Part shown: positions 28,980-41,400 of the stretch, one piece after another
Numbering within the stretch: position 1 is the stretch's first letter
How the letters are laid out: every line of letters begins with the position of its first letter
NCBI GenBank assembly: GCA_028554795.2
Contig: CM068828.1
Location: 16,109,630 to 16,173,629, forward strand
From: Sinohyriopsis cumingii
Lineage: Eukaryota > Mollusca > Bivalvia > Unionida > Unionidae
Direction of reading: 5' to 3'
Length of the DNA: 64,000 bases
Notes under the pieces: generated by a model
Seen by the model: only the letters and a program-made list of their open reading frames with translations
What the model was told of the DNA's origin: nothing
Database searches by the model: none
Translations under genes and position numbers: made by a program

Positions 28980-31900
28980 ATAAGAGGAAAGAATAAAGGA
29001 GTTCCTTCGCTTTCTTAATCACAGTATCGTATTTTTCAAAAGAATAACATAAATAGGTTCAAAAATAATACTAATTAAGGCCCTCAATAGCAATATTCCT
29101 CAGAACGAAACCTAATTTTCGGTTTGATGTGTTTTTGGTTTAGTTAGGTTACATCCACGTAAAAATCGTTGTCTTTAAGGTGCCCTGTCTAATACCAATA
29201 AATGTTTATATTTTCTGAACAAGCAGCAATTGTAAGCTAAATATGTAATTCAGAGATCATTGCATTTGTGTGTGTGTTACTACTTTCCTTTTAATATATT
29301 CTGCATGCCATCTGAACGCTTAAAGACCGCTGGTAAAGTAGTCGCTGTGACTTAATTTGGTTTAATGTGATACGACTTCATGTAAAAGGTACATTTGGGA
29401 TCGAAAATGTCTTTCAATCTTGAGAGCAAAGCCATTTCTATTTCTTGAGGTAACAATTATTTTTAATTAGCGCTTGAAACATGATTAAGATTCAAAGAAA
29501 CTGCGGGTTATTGACATTTTGTCCTTCAGAGGTTTGACCTTTCAGTCTTGCATCTTCTTATCTATTTAGTTGTAAAAATGTAAAGTCTAGGCTTTATGCA
29601 AAAGGGTAGTTACTAGTATCTGGACTATCTCAGACCCGACTAAAGTCATGAATTGCTGCATAATTTCCTGGAAACAAACTAAATCAAACGAAATAAAAAT
29701 AGACCGTTCTAATAAAATTCTTCTTCTGCTGTATCACCATCTCGTCCACATTCGTTTCATAATCAAGGTGCTGAGTTCAAGAAACAGGATAGCTGGCAGC
29801 TCCCACATTGTACAAATGATTATAGTCTGACATGGAAATATCACGCAGCCACACCATTTAAAGATGGGATAAAGAACTTCCAAAACGTGCAGAATGATCA
29901 ATATACATCTCAAGAAACCGTCCATTTAAAGTTCCGGCCGATGAAATGCCAATTGTTGTAAGAGTTAAAAACCATCAAGACGTCTCGTATAGTACCGAGT
30001 GTACATACCTTGGCAATCCAAGGGGGGGGGGGAGTCGAAGATCACTGCTGTACATTCATGCATGGAACAGGAAAGGCTTAGAAAAAATTAAGATATGCAG
30101 TTAATAGGCCTTCATCTTATATTGGCTTTTGGTCACTAATACTGCTGTTCCCCACCCACATCCGCATACCTTCATATATTTTAGCTGAGCGCCTTCGCCC
30201 GTCCTTGTACCCAGGCGATCAAGTACATACAAGTTGATTTGGTAAATCAAGAATCATGAGAATTTATATAAAGATATATCTCAATACAAGTTATTTATAA
30301 ACTATGCCGAGAGTGGTGTAAACTATATTTTGTTACATGCTTTGACTTTCTCTTAATTCTCAGATTAATCCCGTTTAAAATACCTAAAGCTTTTAAATAT
30401 GTGCGTCATGAGATATTATCAAATAGTGTTTCTGCAGCTTTGATATTTTAAGTATTATGCTTTTGTTTTACTCGTTTTATGTCGTGTATTCTGAATACAG
30501 GATACAAAGTTGGTTGACATACTTCATGTTATATATTTAATTAGGATGCAAACTTGATTTACATGTTACATGTGTATTTTTAATTAAGATACAAAGTTGA
30601 TTGACTTGCTTCATGTCTTGTACGATGAATACAGGATAGGAAGGTGGTTTACATGTTTCATGTGGTGTATCCTGAATACAGGATACGATATGATGTTCGT
30701 TTAGTACATTTCATCGCATGTATTTGGAATTAGGATAACATTTCGTGCAATCTCAATACAGGATACAAAGTTGGTTCACACGTATCATCATGTGTAGTCT
30801 GAATACAGGATACAATTTTGGTTCAAACGTATTATCATGTATAATCTGAATACAGGATACAAAGTCGGTTCACACGTATTTTCCTGTGTAATCGGAATAA
30901 AATATAAAAACGTGTTTTACGCCTTTTACGTCGTGTACTCTAACCTTCAGCTGTTGTTACTGTGTTACATAGATCCACATTGGTACGGAACCATGTTAAT
31001 AGGAAATTAAGAAATTATGAATGAATGCCAATATAATTGATTGGAATACTTGGTGTGAAAATGGTTTTGATGTCCCCATTGAGGCCTAAAAATACTGCCA
31101 TTGTGTTTTCATGTTTGATGGTGGTTTTGCTTTGTAGCGATCAGAGGCAACAAGACCAGTCTAAAGTGTGAATATCTTGTTGGCGGAGAAGGGGTCAAGA
31201 ACAGAAATCTGCTGGAGATGGGCGCTTAAACAAAAACACGCTTACCAGGTAAGGTAGACTCTTTGTCTAAAATTAGTCCAAAACTGTGGGATACCGCCGT
31301 GTTTCTTAGAGCCGATAATTTTTTCAAAAATACAGTGCCCCATTGTACTATGCATGCAAGCTGTAAGACTAAAGTAAGACCAAGGTGGATGCTAAATTTA
31401 ACGCATACTATCTCAACATAATAACATCTGATTGTGCTGAAAAGGTGAAATTCAACATTCTTCCGGAAATGGTCTCTTGTGAACATATGCACGTTATATA
31501 CGAATCTTCCTACTGCTTTTCCGTTCTAATCTTTATCTACATAACTAGGACATAGGTCGGTAGATCAAGTTCATTTTCATAAACGAAATTGCAAGTAAAT
31601 TAACAAAATAAAGGGGTCACTGTCAATCAGGTCATTGTTATATGATTGTATAAAAGAGACACCCTGAAATAGAAGCAGAAGACAAACTACTGTGTGATAT
31701 CTAGTTATCAACGTTATTTCTACTTTGATAATTTTTGGTCTAGTCTTTCAAGGACTTCCAATTCGGTACACATTAAATTGAATTCCCGCTGTTTCTATAT
31801 TATAGAACTAAAGATGCCTGTCTTAGTTTAAACTTCAGCAAATCCAAAAATGAAGTGACTTTGCACAAAACATGAACTTCAATGACCATGCATCTGTTCA

Positions 31901-32420
31901 AATAACACCATTATTGACCACGGATTTTTTTGAATATACGCAAATTATTAGGTTTTCTTTTCTTTTGGAGTTCGATACGCTTTCTAAGTACTGCATTTTT
32001 CCAGATATTTGAACAGCTTTAGAAATGTAAGGTTTGGTTTTTCTCTTCATATGCTCCACTTCTCACATTGACAACACAATATAAATTAGGACCCCGTTGC
32101 TTTAGAATGTCCACTAAAGTCTGACCAGAGACGTATAAATTATTCCGTATGATGATTTATTCAATATCGGAAAATATGATCGATGCTCAAGGGAGAGAGG
32201 TTATTTTAAGACTGTGCTCACGGCTGTTGAAGACATGTAAATCCGTACGCATGTTTTTCTTCTTCATAATACAAAAACATTTTTTCCTCAAAAAAATTGT
32301 TTTTTTAAAATATATAAACTATACAGTATATTGAACGAGACATCTTCATATGCAGCCGCTATTTGAAGGAACCAATTTGCGTGACCAAATTCTCTTAGCA
32401 CAATATGGTTCTCTTCATAA
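28980..32420. other. No gene seen; one loose repeat
   Basis: About 3.4 kb without a convincing exon. At 30490-30910 a loose repeat of about 60 bp built on CTGAATACAGGATACAAAGT recurs about seven times, and a G10 run lies at 30022. ORFs here are under 90 residues and have no recognisable motif. Confidence 0.5.
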
Positions 32421-32429
32421 TCATTTCTT

Positions 32430-32555
32430 TGATTATATGTGGTTATATGTAGTTAAATATTGCTATATGTGGTCAAATGTATTCATATGTGGTTAAATAT
32501 GGTTATATGTGGTTAAATATGGCTATATGTGCTTAAATGTGGCTATATGAGGTTC
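32430..32555. repeat. Short tandem repeat TATATGTGGTTAAATA
   Basis: About seven imperfect units of 16-20 bp. Confidence 0.8.
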
Positions 32556-32997
32556 TCAGTGCAAGTATGTCTAATCGAAGCAGACACGTGATATTAAAGT
32601 CCCCTTGTTGGTGAATATGCTATTAGAGACACGTAAATTAATAATATATTTACACGATGTTAAATATAGATGTAGATTATAACACAACAAGGAGACAGAT
32701 ATATCATGTTCTGAGAACAGCTGAAAATGCCCTGAAGGATAGCGAGTTACGAAACAAAAATAAAAATAAAACGGCATTTCATAAATTAGATTTAACTATA
32801 ATTGGGAATAGATGTAATAAAAACTGCGAGCATAAACAAGACAAGTACACAAATGACCAAAGAGAAGCATTAAAGCAGGGGACTCATGAGTCAGTGTGCG
32901 CAGTATCAACATCACACTAAAGAATATCACAATATATGGATTTTATTATCAAGTATAAATGAATTGCAAATTCAATTTATTGACTTCTCACATTATT

Positions 32998-32999
<2 letters not shown>

Positions 33000-33039
<40 letters not shown>
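33000..33039. repeat. (AG)n microsatellite
   Basis: About 40 bp of AG. Confidence 0.97.
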
Positions 33040-33040
<1 letters not shown>

Positions 33041-33494
33041 AGCTCTGCATATATAATTACGTAAGACTGACGTTGACAGCAACTGATAAAATGTAAGGCC
33101 AGTACGGTCCATTGTCCTGAACTTGGTATCAACGGTTAGTCGCTGGAATTACGATCGGGGCTGCTCAATACGATGCCCCAAGTCAGCTGACTTGGCGCGA
33201 TATAAATAGTACCTTTTCCAAACGGAAACTGAAATGGTCAATTATCGCTTGTCCAGTTATATAAAAAAAAAACTTTCATTTTTAATAATTGATGGGCGAC
33301 CAATGGGGTCTGCCAAATACTATGCTTTACGACGTACAGATTCTTGTATTATAAACTATTTATATTTTCTTGTTTTTATTGATTTTTTTATTGTCCAAAA
33401 AATATTAAGACTGTCGATTCTTCTATATTTTGTATCCGGCTATTACTTTTATAAATGGTGTGCACGTCTTTTGTGTGAAGAAAATGATTAAGAA

Positions 33495-34025
33495 AAGCAC
33501 AGTGTTATTTTATATGAGCAGTGTTCAAATACATACAGTGTTCTTTTTATATGAGCAGTGTTCAAACGCATATTTTTTTATATGAGCAGTGTTCAAACGC
33601 ATAGTGCACTTTTTTATATGAGCAGTGTTCAAACGCATAGTGTTCTTTTTATATGAGCAGTGTTCAAATGCATACAGTGTTCTATTTATATGAGCAATGT
33701 TCAAACGCATACAATGTTCTTTTTATATGAGCAGTGTTCAAACGCATAGTGTTCTTTTTTATACGAGCAGTGTTCAAACGCATAGTATTCTTTTTATATG
33801 AGCAGTGTTCAAACGCATAGTGTTCTTTTTATATGAGCAGTGTTAAAACGCATAGTATTCTTTTTATATGAGCAGTGTTCAAACGCATACTGTTCTTTTT
33901 ATATGAACAGTTTTCAAACGCATAGTGTTCTTTTTTATATGAGCAGTGTTCAAATGCATACAGTGTTCTTTTTATATGAACAGTGTTCAAACGCCTACAG
34001 TGTTTTAATATGAACAGTGTTCAGT
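33495..34025. repeat. 35-bp minisatellite
   Basis: About 15 units of GTGTTCTTTTTATATGAGCA, then GTGTTCAAACGCATA. Unit length varies by a few bases in the T-run. Confidence 0.94.
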
Positions 34026-34109
34026 GAATGAATTAGTAGATATGTGTTCCTGGTGCACGTGAAATGTCTAACAAATTAAGATTTCCGATTGCAGGGTAAA
34101 TCATTCAGG

Positions 34110-35530
34110 TTTACCATTTAACGATATGAAAGAAAACTGAATGAGGTATGACCAGGATTTGGACGGTATGAATGATAACTGAATGAGGTATGATCAGGAT
34201 CTGGACGGTATGAATGATAACTGAATGCGCCATGATCAGGAGTTGGACGGTATGAATGATCACTAAATGAGCCATGATCAGGATTTGGACGGTATGAATG
34301 ATAACTGAATGCGCCATGATCAGGAGCTGGACGGTATGAATGATACTTAAATGAGCCATGATCAGGATTTGGACGGTATGAATGATAACTGAAGTAGTTA
34401 TGATCAGGATTTGGACGGTATGAATGATAACTGAATGAGGCATGATCAGGAGTTGGACGGTATAAATGATAACTGAATGAGGTATGATCAGGATTTGGAC
34501 GGTATGAATGATAACTGAATGAGGTATGATCAGGATCTGGACGGTATGAATGATAACTGAATGCGCCATGATCAGGAGTTGGACGGTATGAATGATCACT
34601 AAATGAGCCATGATCAGGAGTTGGACGGTATGAATGATAACTAAATGAGCCATGATCAGGATTTGGACGGTATGAATGATAACTGAAGTAGTTATGATCA
34701 GGATTTGGACGGTATGAATGATAACTGAATGAGGCATGATCAGGAGTTGGACGGTATGAATGATAACTGAATGAGATATGATCAGAATTTGGACGGTATG
34801 AATGATAACTTAATGAGGCATGATCAGGATTTGGACGGTATGAATGATAACTGAATGAGCCATGATCATGACTTGGACGATATGAATGATAACTGAAGTA
34901 GTTATGATCAGGATTTGGACGGTATGAATGATAACTGAATGAGGCATGATCAGGAGTTGGACGGTATGAATGATAACTAAATGAGCCATGATAAGGATAT
35001 GGACGGTATGAATGATAACTGAATGCGCCATGATCAGGAGTTGGACGGTATGAATGATAACTGATCAGGATCTGGACGGTATGAATGAAAACTGAATGAG
35101 GTATGATCAGGATTTAGACGGTATGAATGATAACTGAATGAGGCATGATCAGGATTTGGACGGTATGAATGATAACTGAATGAGGCATGATCAGGATTTG
35201 AACGGTATGAATGATAACTGAATGAGGCATGATCAGGATTTGGACGGTATGAATGATAACTGACTGAGACATGATCAGGATTTGGACGGTATGAATGATA
35301 ACTTAATGAGGCATGATCAGGATTTGGACGGTATGAATGATAACTGAATGAGCCATGATCAGGATTTGGACGGTATGAATGATAACTAAATGAGGCATGA
35401 TCAGGATTTGGACGGTATGAATGATAACTGAATCAGGCATTATCATGATTTGGACGGTATGAATTAAAACTGAATGAGGCATGATCAGGATTTGGACGGT
35501 ATGAATGATAACTGAATGAGGTATGATGAC
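34110..35530. repeat. 42-bp minisatellite
   Basis: About 33 units of GGACGGTATGAATGATAACT, then GAATGAGGCATGATCAGGATTT. Variant units (GCGCCATGATCAGGAGTTGG and GAAGTAGTTATGATCAGG) recur in blocks. The 208-residue - strand ORF (14-residue repeat) is a by-product of the 42-bp period. Confidence 0.95.
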
Positions 35531-35929
35531 ACATGTACATTTTCTCAAAAGCTCCACCTAATGTACACTAAAGTAAATATGGCGTAAAAAAGATTCTAAA
35601 TACTGACGGAAATGGAATGATTAATAGTCCAGTACTTCTTCAAACGAAAATCTCATACCCTGTTATCATTCAAAAATGTTTTTCTTTCGTTTCAAACAGG
35701 TTAACAAAACTTCGTTATCTGAGATTACTAAGAATTCTCATTTTAGTATCTTGAACGTAGGCCGTGTTCCTGTTGTGAACAGCACATGTGAGATTTAAAA
35801 ATAGTCTATTTCTTGTTATATATTTAAACAGCGTGAGCAATCACTCTTGAGCTTCAATACATAATCTCCAAATTTTTCCTTTTTCTTACATTTGTTAAAT
35901 TAAAAATGTAAGTCTTAGTGAGAAAGACA

Positions 35930-36040
35930 GACCTATAGGTACCTATAAGTACCTATAAGTACCTAAAAGTACCTAAAAGTATCTATAAGTACCTAAAAGT
36001 ATCTATAAGTACGTATAAGTACCCATAAGTATCTTAAAAA
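35930..36040. repeat. 10-bp tandem repeat (ACCTATAAGT)
   Basis: About ten units with TAAGT/AAAGT variants. Confidence 0.9.
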
Positions 36041-36541
36041 TAGTGGCTTCTCCATCATCTAAGATCAAATGATGACAAATCATAAACTATTTTACTTAGC
36101 TGTATGTCACATGGAATACAAATTCTCTGAATTTCTAAGGATGTTAAACAAATATTTCAAATATGACGTAACGCAATTTATAAAACCTCCATCATATTTA
36201 CACAGATCTATTTGCTTCCGAACACGGCGTATTTGCTGCGTTTTCATTTTCTAAATGACAAAATCAGGGATGGTCAGTCTAATCAAGGATGGTCAGTCTA
36301 ATTTAGGACGGTAATGTCAGTACTAAAATACGAATGTAATCTTTCTAACTTTGCAGGATTCCTGCCCGCCTTTCCCAGATATCATCTTTAATATATGACT
36401 AAGGTTTCCCGCTCTTCCCACCTCAAAAAATACTTTTAATTTAAAGACCTATGAATCAATTTGGGCCGCTAAAGAACAAATCATCTTTGAATCTTTTGTG
36501 TGTTACATTCATAAATATATCCGGAATTCGGAGTAAAGATG

Positions 36542-36715
<174 letters not shown>

Positions 36716-36813
36716 CAGAAGGAATTTTTACATGATTTAACTTAGGGAATTCAAACAGAATAATTAAGGTTTCGATTTGTTTCAGCTGATTCTGACATTA
36801 AACATGCATATTA

Positions 36814-36918
36814 CACTGGTCAACAGTGAAATCATTACTGACTTGAAAAGGCCCTAATCTGTAGTATTTTGGTGTGCCGAACACGAATATAACCGTGAAA
36901 AATTTGTATTGGCTCTCG
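36814..36918 (+). repeat. Left terminal inverted repeat
   Basis: Imperfect partner of 39099-39213, best conserved in the outer 12 bp and in an inner 35-40 bp block around GAACACGAATAT. Confidence 0.9.
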
Positions 36919-37073
36919 TTTTGAAGATATTCATATACCTCATTTTCTATGTTTCACTGTGTAAATTTCTCCAGTAGGACTGCAGCAACATCCGGAATAA
37001 TGATGTAACATTGCATAATACCATCATGCTCACATCATCCACAGTTGATTGCATCATTTTCTGATGCAATGCA

Positions 37074-37190
37074 ATACTAATGCCATGCGGCTGCTGAAGT
37101 AAGTTGACGTCAGCAGTGTACTATACATGTGTAGGCCTATTATACTAATGCCAGGCGGCTGCTGAAGCTGACGTAAGCAGTGTACTATAT
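37074..37190 (+). promoter_or_regulatory. Duplicated promoter-proximal motif of the transposon
   Basis: Two copies of ACTAATGCCATGCGGCTGCT (second copy GCCAGG) followed by a GACGT(C/A)AGCAGTGTACTATA segment, offset about 70 bp. Both hold a GACGT core. The second copy runs directly into the TATA box. It may bind the element's own protein or a host factor; this is inference. Confidence 0.6.
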
Positions 37191-37193
37191 AAA
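37186..37193 (+). promoter_or_regulatory. TATA box of the transposon gene
   Basis: TATATAAA, 115 bp upstream of the ATG at 37308, placed correctly for a short 5' leader. Confidence 0.6.
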
Positions 37194-37307
37194 GCCCAAT
37201 CAGATAGGTTCAGCATTTAAAATATTTTAGACGTTGTGCGAGACAGTTCAAGCTACTGTTACATAAAACTTATTATTTTATCCATTTACGTACAATAAAG
37301 AACAGTA

Positions 37308-38996
37308 ATGCCTCGAAAGTGTGTTAATACCGCGGACAATTTTTGCTATATTTGTGGGGAAGTGACATTTGCCAACCAGAAGAAAAGTATCAATTCTCAA
37401 GTGAAGAAGGCATATCATCTTTACTGCGGATGCAAGGTTGGTGACCAAGACAAGCCTTGGGCTCCGCATATATGCTGTGCTACATGTACAACACAGCTTT
37501 CACAGTGGTTGAATTGCAAAAGGTCATCAATGCCGTTTGCAGTCCCAATGGTGTGGAGAGAGCCAAGCAACCACCTAAATGACTGTTACTTCTGCTTGGT
37601 TCCTCCTCTTTCCGGCGGAATAACGAAGCGAAAGAAGTCGAGAATAGTCTACCCAAACATTCCGTCTGCATTGAGACCAGTTCCACATGGTGAGGGACTT
37701 CCTATTCCAGAACCTCCAGCAGAATATTCTCTTGATTCATCTGACGAAGACAAAGGTGAGTCGACCTGTTCTTCTCTTGGTCCATCAGCATGCAGTGATC
37801 CAGATTTTCACTGTGGTGCATCATCAACCCCACACAGAATAACACAGGAAGAACTAAATGACCTGATTCGTGATTTGGACTTATCAAAGAACAAGGCAGA
37901 ATTGCTAGGATCAAGACTCCAACAATGGAATCTTCTAGAAGAAGATGTCACAATTACTGCATATCGAAAGCGCCACCAGCAATTGGAGCCTTTCTTCAGA
38001 AAGGAAAGTAATCTGATATTCTGTTCCGATATTGAGGGCCTCATGAATGCTTTAAAAATCACTCATGACCCACAAGAATGGAGACTATTTGTGGACTCTT
38101 CGAAACTGAGTCTCAAGGCTGTGCTTTTGCACAATGGAAACATTCTTCCATCTATTCCAGTAGCGTATGCTGTCCACATGAAAGAGACATACGATAACTT
38201 AAGGCAGCTACTGAATTCCATTGAGTATAACAAGTACAGCTGGCACCTCTGTGGTGATTTGAAGGTAGTTGCCCTTTTAATGGGACTGCAGCAAGGATAT
38301 ACAAAATACATGTGTTTCTTATGCGAGTGGGATAGCCGAGCAAGGGAAATGCACTACATGAGGAAGGAATGGACTCACAGGCAGAATGTAGCCATTGGAG
38401 AGAAGAATATCCAACACCCAGCTCTGGTTGAGGCTCAGAAAATCTTGCTACCACCCCTTCACATCAAACTAGGTTTGATGAAGAACTTCGTGAAAGCCAT
38501 TGACCGGACTTTGCCAGCATTCCGATACCTGCATGAAAAATTCCCTCGACTCAGCGAAGCAAAGATTAAAGAGGGAGTTTTTGTGGGTCCTCAGATTCGA
38601 GAGCTTTTCAAAGATGACCGGTTCAACAACTTGCTGGAAGGTGACGCGAAACAAGCATGGAATGCTTTTCGCCTAGTTTCTACAAACTTCCTCGGAAATG
38701 TTAGGGCAGAAAACTATAAGGAACTAGTAGAAGACATGTTGATGAAGTATAAGAAACTTGGCTGCAATATGTCTCTAAAGATTCACTTCCTTCATTCCCA
38801 TTTGGATTTCTTTCCTAGCAACTGTGGTATTGTTAGTGATGAACACGGCGAACGTTTTCATCAAGATATCGCAACAATGGAACAAAGATACCAGGGAAAA
38901 TGGTCCACTACAATGCTGGCTGACTACTGCTGGACACTCCTCAGAGATGCTCCCGAACAGCTGTACAAGAGACAGGCGAAGAAATCTAAGATGTAG
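37308..38996 (+). CDS. Intact 562-residue transposon protein, possible DDE-type transposase
   Basis: A single open frame from ATG to TAG with no break. Residues 10-100 are Cys-rich: CYIC at 13-16, C40/C42, HICCATC at 54-60 and DCYFC at 92-96, suggesting zinc-binding motifs for DNA recognition. Residues 135-170 are acidic and Ser-rich. The C-terminal half has FVDSS (D263), CGDLK (D317), CFLC (C336/C339), LHIKLG (about 385) and DEHGERFH (511-518). The spaced acids with a Cys/His motif between the second and third fit an RNase H-like DDE transposase core, but I assign this by pattern only. I recognise the sequence as a member of a widespread uncharacterised animal protein family. Its place between inverted ends and a target duplication shows it belongs to a transposon. 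It appears less AT-rich than its surroundings, which fits a recent arrival. Alternative: a captured host gene. Confidence 0.85.
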   Translation: MPRKCVNTADNFCYICGEVTFANQKKSINSQVKKAYHLYCGCKVGDQDKPWAPHICCATCTTQLSQWLNCKRSSMPFAVPMVWREPSNHLNDCYFCLVPPLSGGITKRKKSRIVYPNIPSALRPVPHGEGLPIPEPPAEYSLDSSDEDKGESTCSSLGPSACSDPDFHCGASSTPHRITQEELNDLIRDLDLSKNKAELLGSRLQQWNLLEEDVTITAYRKRHQQLEPFFRKESNLIFCSDIEGLMNALKITHDPQEWRLFVDSSKLSLKAVLLHNGNILPSIPVAYAVHMKETYDNLRQLLNSIEYNKYSWHLCGDLKVVALLMGLQQGYTKYMCFLCEWDSRAREMHYMRKEWTHRQNVAIGEKNIQHPALVEAQKILLPPLHIKLGLMKNFVKAIDRTLPAFRYLHEKFPRLSEAKIKEGVFVGPQIRELFKDDRFNNLLEGDAKQAWNAFRLVSTNFLGNVRAENYKELVEDMLMKYKKLGCNMSLKIHFLHSHLDFFPSNCGIVSDEHGERFHQDIATMEQRYQGKWSTTMLADYCWTLLRDAPEQLYKRQAKKSKM

Positions 38997-39098
38997 TCAA
39001 TGACTTGATTTTTTATAGGTAGGCTATTACAGTTGACCTTTTACTATTGGAATGCATTTCGTTATGTAAACATTAATTTCTTGCAGATTACAAAAAAA

Positions 39099-39213
39099 CT
39101 AGAGCCAATTTTGCAATTTGACTGTCATATTCGTGTTCAGCACATAAAAATTGATAAGAATTGACTAATTTTATTTCAGTAACATGACTTTTGTAAAAAT
39201 TTGTTGTCCAGTG
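39099..39213 (-). repeat. Right terminal inverted repeat
   Basis: Reverse complement begins CACTGGACAACA and contains GTGCTGAACACGAATATGAC, against GTGCCGAACACGAATATAAC on the left. Confidence 0.9.
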
Positions 39214-39248
39214 TTATTATCTAGGACAGAACAATAAAAATATTGAAA

Positions 39249-39345
39249 GGGCCCCGGCTAGCCGAGTAGTCCGAGGCGGTTGCTTTTACCGATCGCTGAA
39301 ATCTTAATCTAGGCCACCGGCTCTCCTTCCTTGGAGTGAAATGCG
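39249..39345 (+). mobile_element. SINE head fragment
   Basis: GGCCCCGGCTAGCCGAGTAG resembles the tRNA-like head of family 1, followed by diverged sequence with a GGCCACCGGCTC word. No body is recognisable. Confidence 0.45.
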
Positions 39346-39444
39346 TGTAAAACCTGCAAATCTTAGTTTCCCTTTAAGATTCTCATAAGTGCTCTTGCTT
39401 CGATATCGTTTAAAACTTGAGAAGTTTTCAGTTTTATTTGTTGA

Positions 39445-39650
39445 TTCCCAATAGATCACTGAGGTCCATAAAATCATTAGACACTTAGGTCCATAAAATC
39501 ATTAGACACTGAGGTCCATAAAATCATTAGACACTTAGGTCCATAAAATCATTAGACAATGAGGTCCATAAAATCATTAGACAATGAGGTCCATAAAATC
39601 ATTGGACACTGAGGTCCATAAAATCATTAGACATTGAGGTCCAGAAATTC
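39445..39650. repeat. 25-bp tandem repeat
   Basis: Eight nearly identical units of AGGTCCATAAAATCATTAGA followed by CACTG, so it is recent. Confidence 0.95.
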
Positions 39651-39745
39651 ATTGTGTGTCTAGCAAGGATAGTTACCATAATTGCGTGTGCGTACCTAAC
39701 CAGTGCATGCGCGTTTGCGTGCGTTCGTGTATGTGTCTGACTAGG

Positions 39746-39937
39746 ATTTTTAAGTAGATTAAAAAAAATTCAGTCATATTGTTACGGTGTCTGCAGTACG
39801 ACAGTTTATTGTGATTTCTGGCACTGAGGTACCTTGCCTCAGATATGTAGCATCATGTCCCACCCAGTCATATCATCCTGAAACCAGGCTGACAACTCAT
39901 AACACTAACCTCTTAATGTTAAGCGCTAAGCGAGGAA
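39746..39937 (-). mobile_element. SINE family 2, headless copy
   Basis: Body words TCAGTCATATTG, CACCCAGTCATATCATCCTG and CTAACCTCTTAATGTTAAGC in the - strand order. The tRNA-like head is missing. Confidence 0.82.
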
Positions 39938-40689
39938 CCGGACGGGTCTATGTAACAAATACCTAACTGAGAACAACACAGACTAAGACCAGTTGACGCA
40001 TGCGTATCTAACAAATACATGAGAACAACATAGACCCAGCAGACCAGTTAATGCAAATAATCGTTGGTACAATAGAGTCTACACTCTTTGTTCTACTTAT
40101 GCTTTCAAACGAAGAGTGCAAACCATATCTACATGCACATTATGCGATGGCAGCTATATTTTTGTTTTTTTACGAATATATACCAAAACCAGGAAAGAAA
40201 AGGTTTTTCTGTTTTATTTGTTTGTTTTGTCCATGTTTTGTATTTGCCTTTGAAATGACTCATTAACAGTCGAAAGCGCTCATGCTAGTTAGATACTAGT
40301 TTTGGACTGTTCGTTGTCAGTTTATTGCATTTATCTTAATCAATCCATGACACACGTGATCCCTTGCTGGATCTAGTGCACTTAAAAGGATTGTTATTCG
40401 CCATATATACATATATATTCAAAACGGTTTCCAGCGTTTCGGGGTAAACAAGCTTTTTGTCAAGCAAAGAAAACAGATCAACTTACATATACAAAACAAA
40501 CAATACATCATCTACCGACAAATTCTGGACTCCTACATGTTAGAATCACGAAGGGCAACTCACAATAAGAGATGTAGCAATATAAAGTGTGCAAAAATAA
40601 TATACAAGCGGGTTCTTGTGTCGTATAAGGCACAATTGTAACACTTTTTGTTTAGATCGACTTGGCGTTACGATAAAATTCTTTAATAT

Positions 40690-41330
40690 TTTTCTTGCTC
40701 CGGTTGTGCAAACAGGTGCTAACCGATATGTACCTAATGGTATGTCTCAATATGATTGACAGCATACCTTGAAATCAACACTGAGCAGAATGACATTTGA
40801 TACCAAGTATATCTGTTTTGTGCCACCATTTACTATTCAACAATAAATATAACCAATCTACCGAAAAAGAACTGTCTGCGAGGAACCGTATGTCACTATT
40901 CAAAAACATGGTAATTATGACCCTCTTAATGGCCAAGATCCAAAAACTACCCTAATTACAACTACAAGGAAGAGATAACAAAATAATGGTGATATGGATC
41001 CTCTTGATCAACACGAGTACTACTTCTTAGTTTAAAAAAATATAAAAGATATTATAATGGATTACTTCAACTGTGAGCACCAAAAGAGCTTTAACGATTT
41101 GGTATGCCCTGTTATGCTATTCACTGGCAACTCTTCAAATCTGCAGAAATGCTTGTGAAACAAACAAAAAAGTCACCATTTTAGCTGTGCAGGATGTACA
41201 AACTGGTGAAGTGGTCTTCTTTGAAAGTCGCTAATATAATGATGATGGAACAAACGGAAAAATACAATACTTAGTTTATCTAAATGTCTCTTTTAACCCA
41301 TTGACAGTACATAAAACAATACATCTGAAG
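40690..41330. repeat. Duplicated block, diverged core copy
   Basis: AATATGATTGACAGCATACC, TTGAAATCAACACTGAGCAG, TTCACTGGCAACTCTTCAAA and AAAAAGTCACCATTTTAGCT match the core of the family at 13.7-14.2, 18.3-18.9 and 45.7-46.3 kb. Confidence 0.75.
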
Positions 41331-41400
41331 CCGAAATAGTGTTATCCATCGATGTCTGACTGAATCAAAATAGTGTTATCCATCGATGTTGGACCCAATC
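41330..41400. repeat. Two-copy 40-bp repeat
   Basis: TAGTGTTATCCATCGATGT occurs twice 40-45 bp apart with partly shared flanks. Confidence 0.6.

Larger units (their letters stand above)
36814..39213 (+). mobile_element. Complete 2,400-bp DNA transposon, CACTG ends, TTA target duplication
   Basis: Inverted ends at 36814-36918 and 39099-39213. The termini CACTGGTCAACA and (reverse complement) CACTGGACAACA match 11/12. An inner block GAACACGAATAT is identical on both sides, followed by TTGGCTCT on both sides. The element is flanked by TTA on each side (36811-36813, 39214-39216). It carries one uninterrupted 562-codon ORF. CACTG ends and a 3-bp duplication are typical of the EnSpm/CACTA (CMC) group, but the short single-ORF layout is unlike classic plant CACTA elements, so the superfamily is left open. 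Confidence 0.9.

Noticed and set aside
34111..34737. 208-residue hydrophobic repeat ORF on the - strand
   Set aside because: By-product of the 42-bp minisatellite.
37480..38654. Several 60-100-residue - strand ORFs
   Set aside because: They are shadows of the 562-codon transposon ORF.
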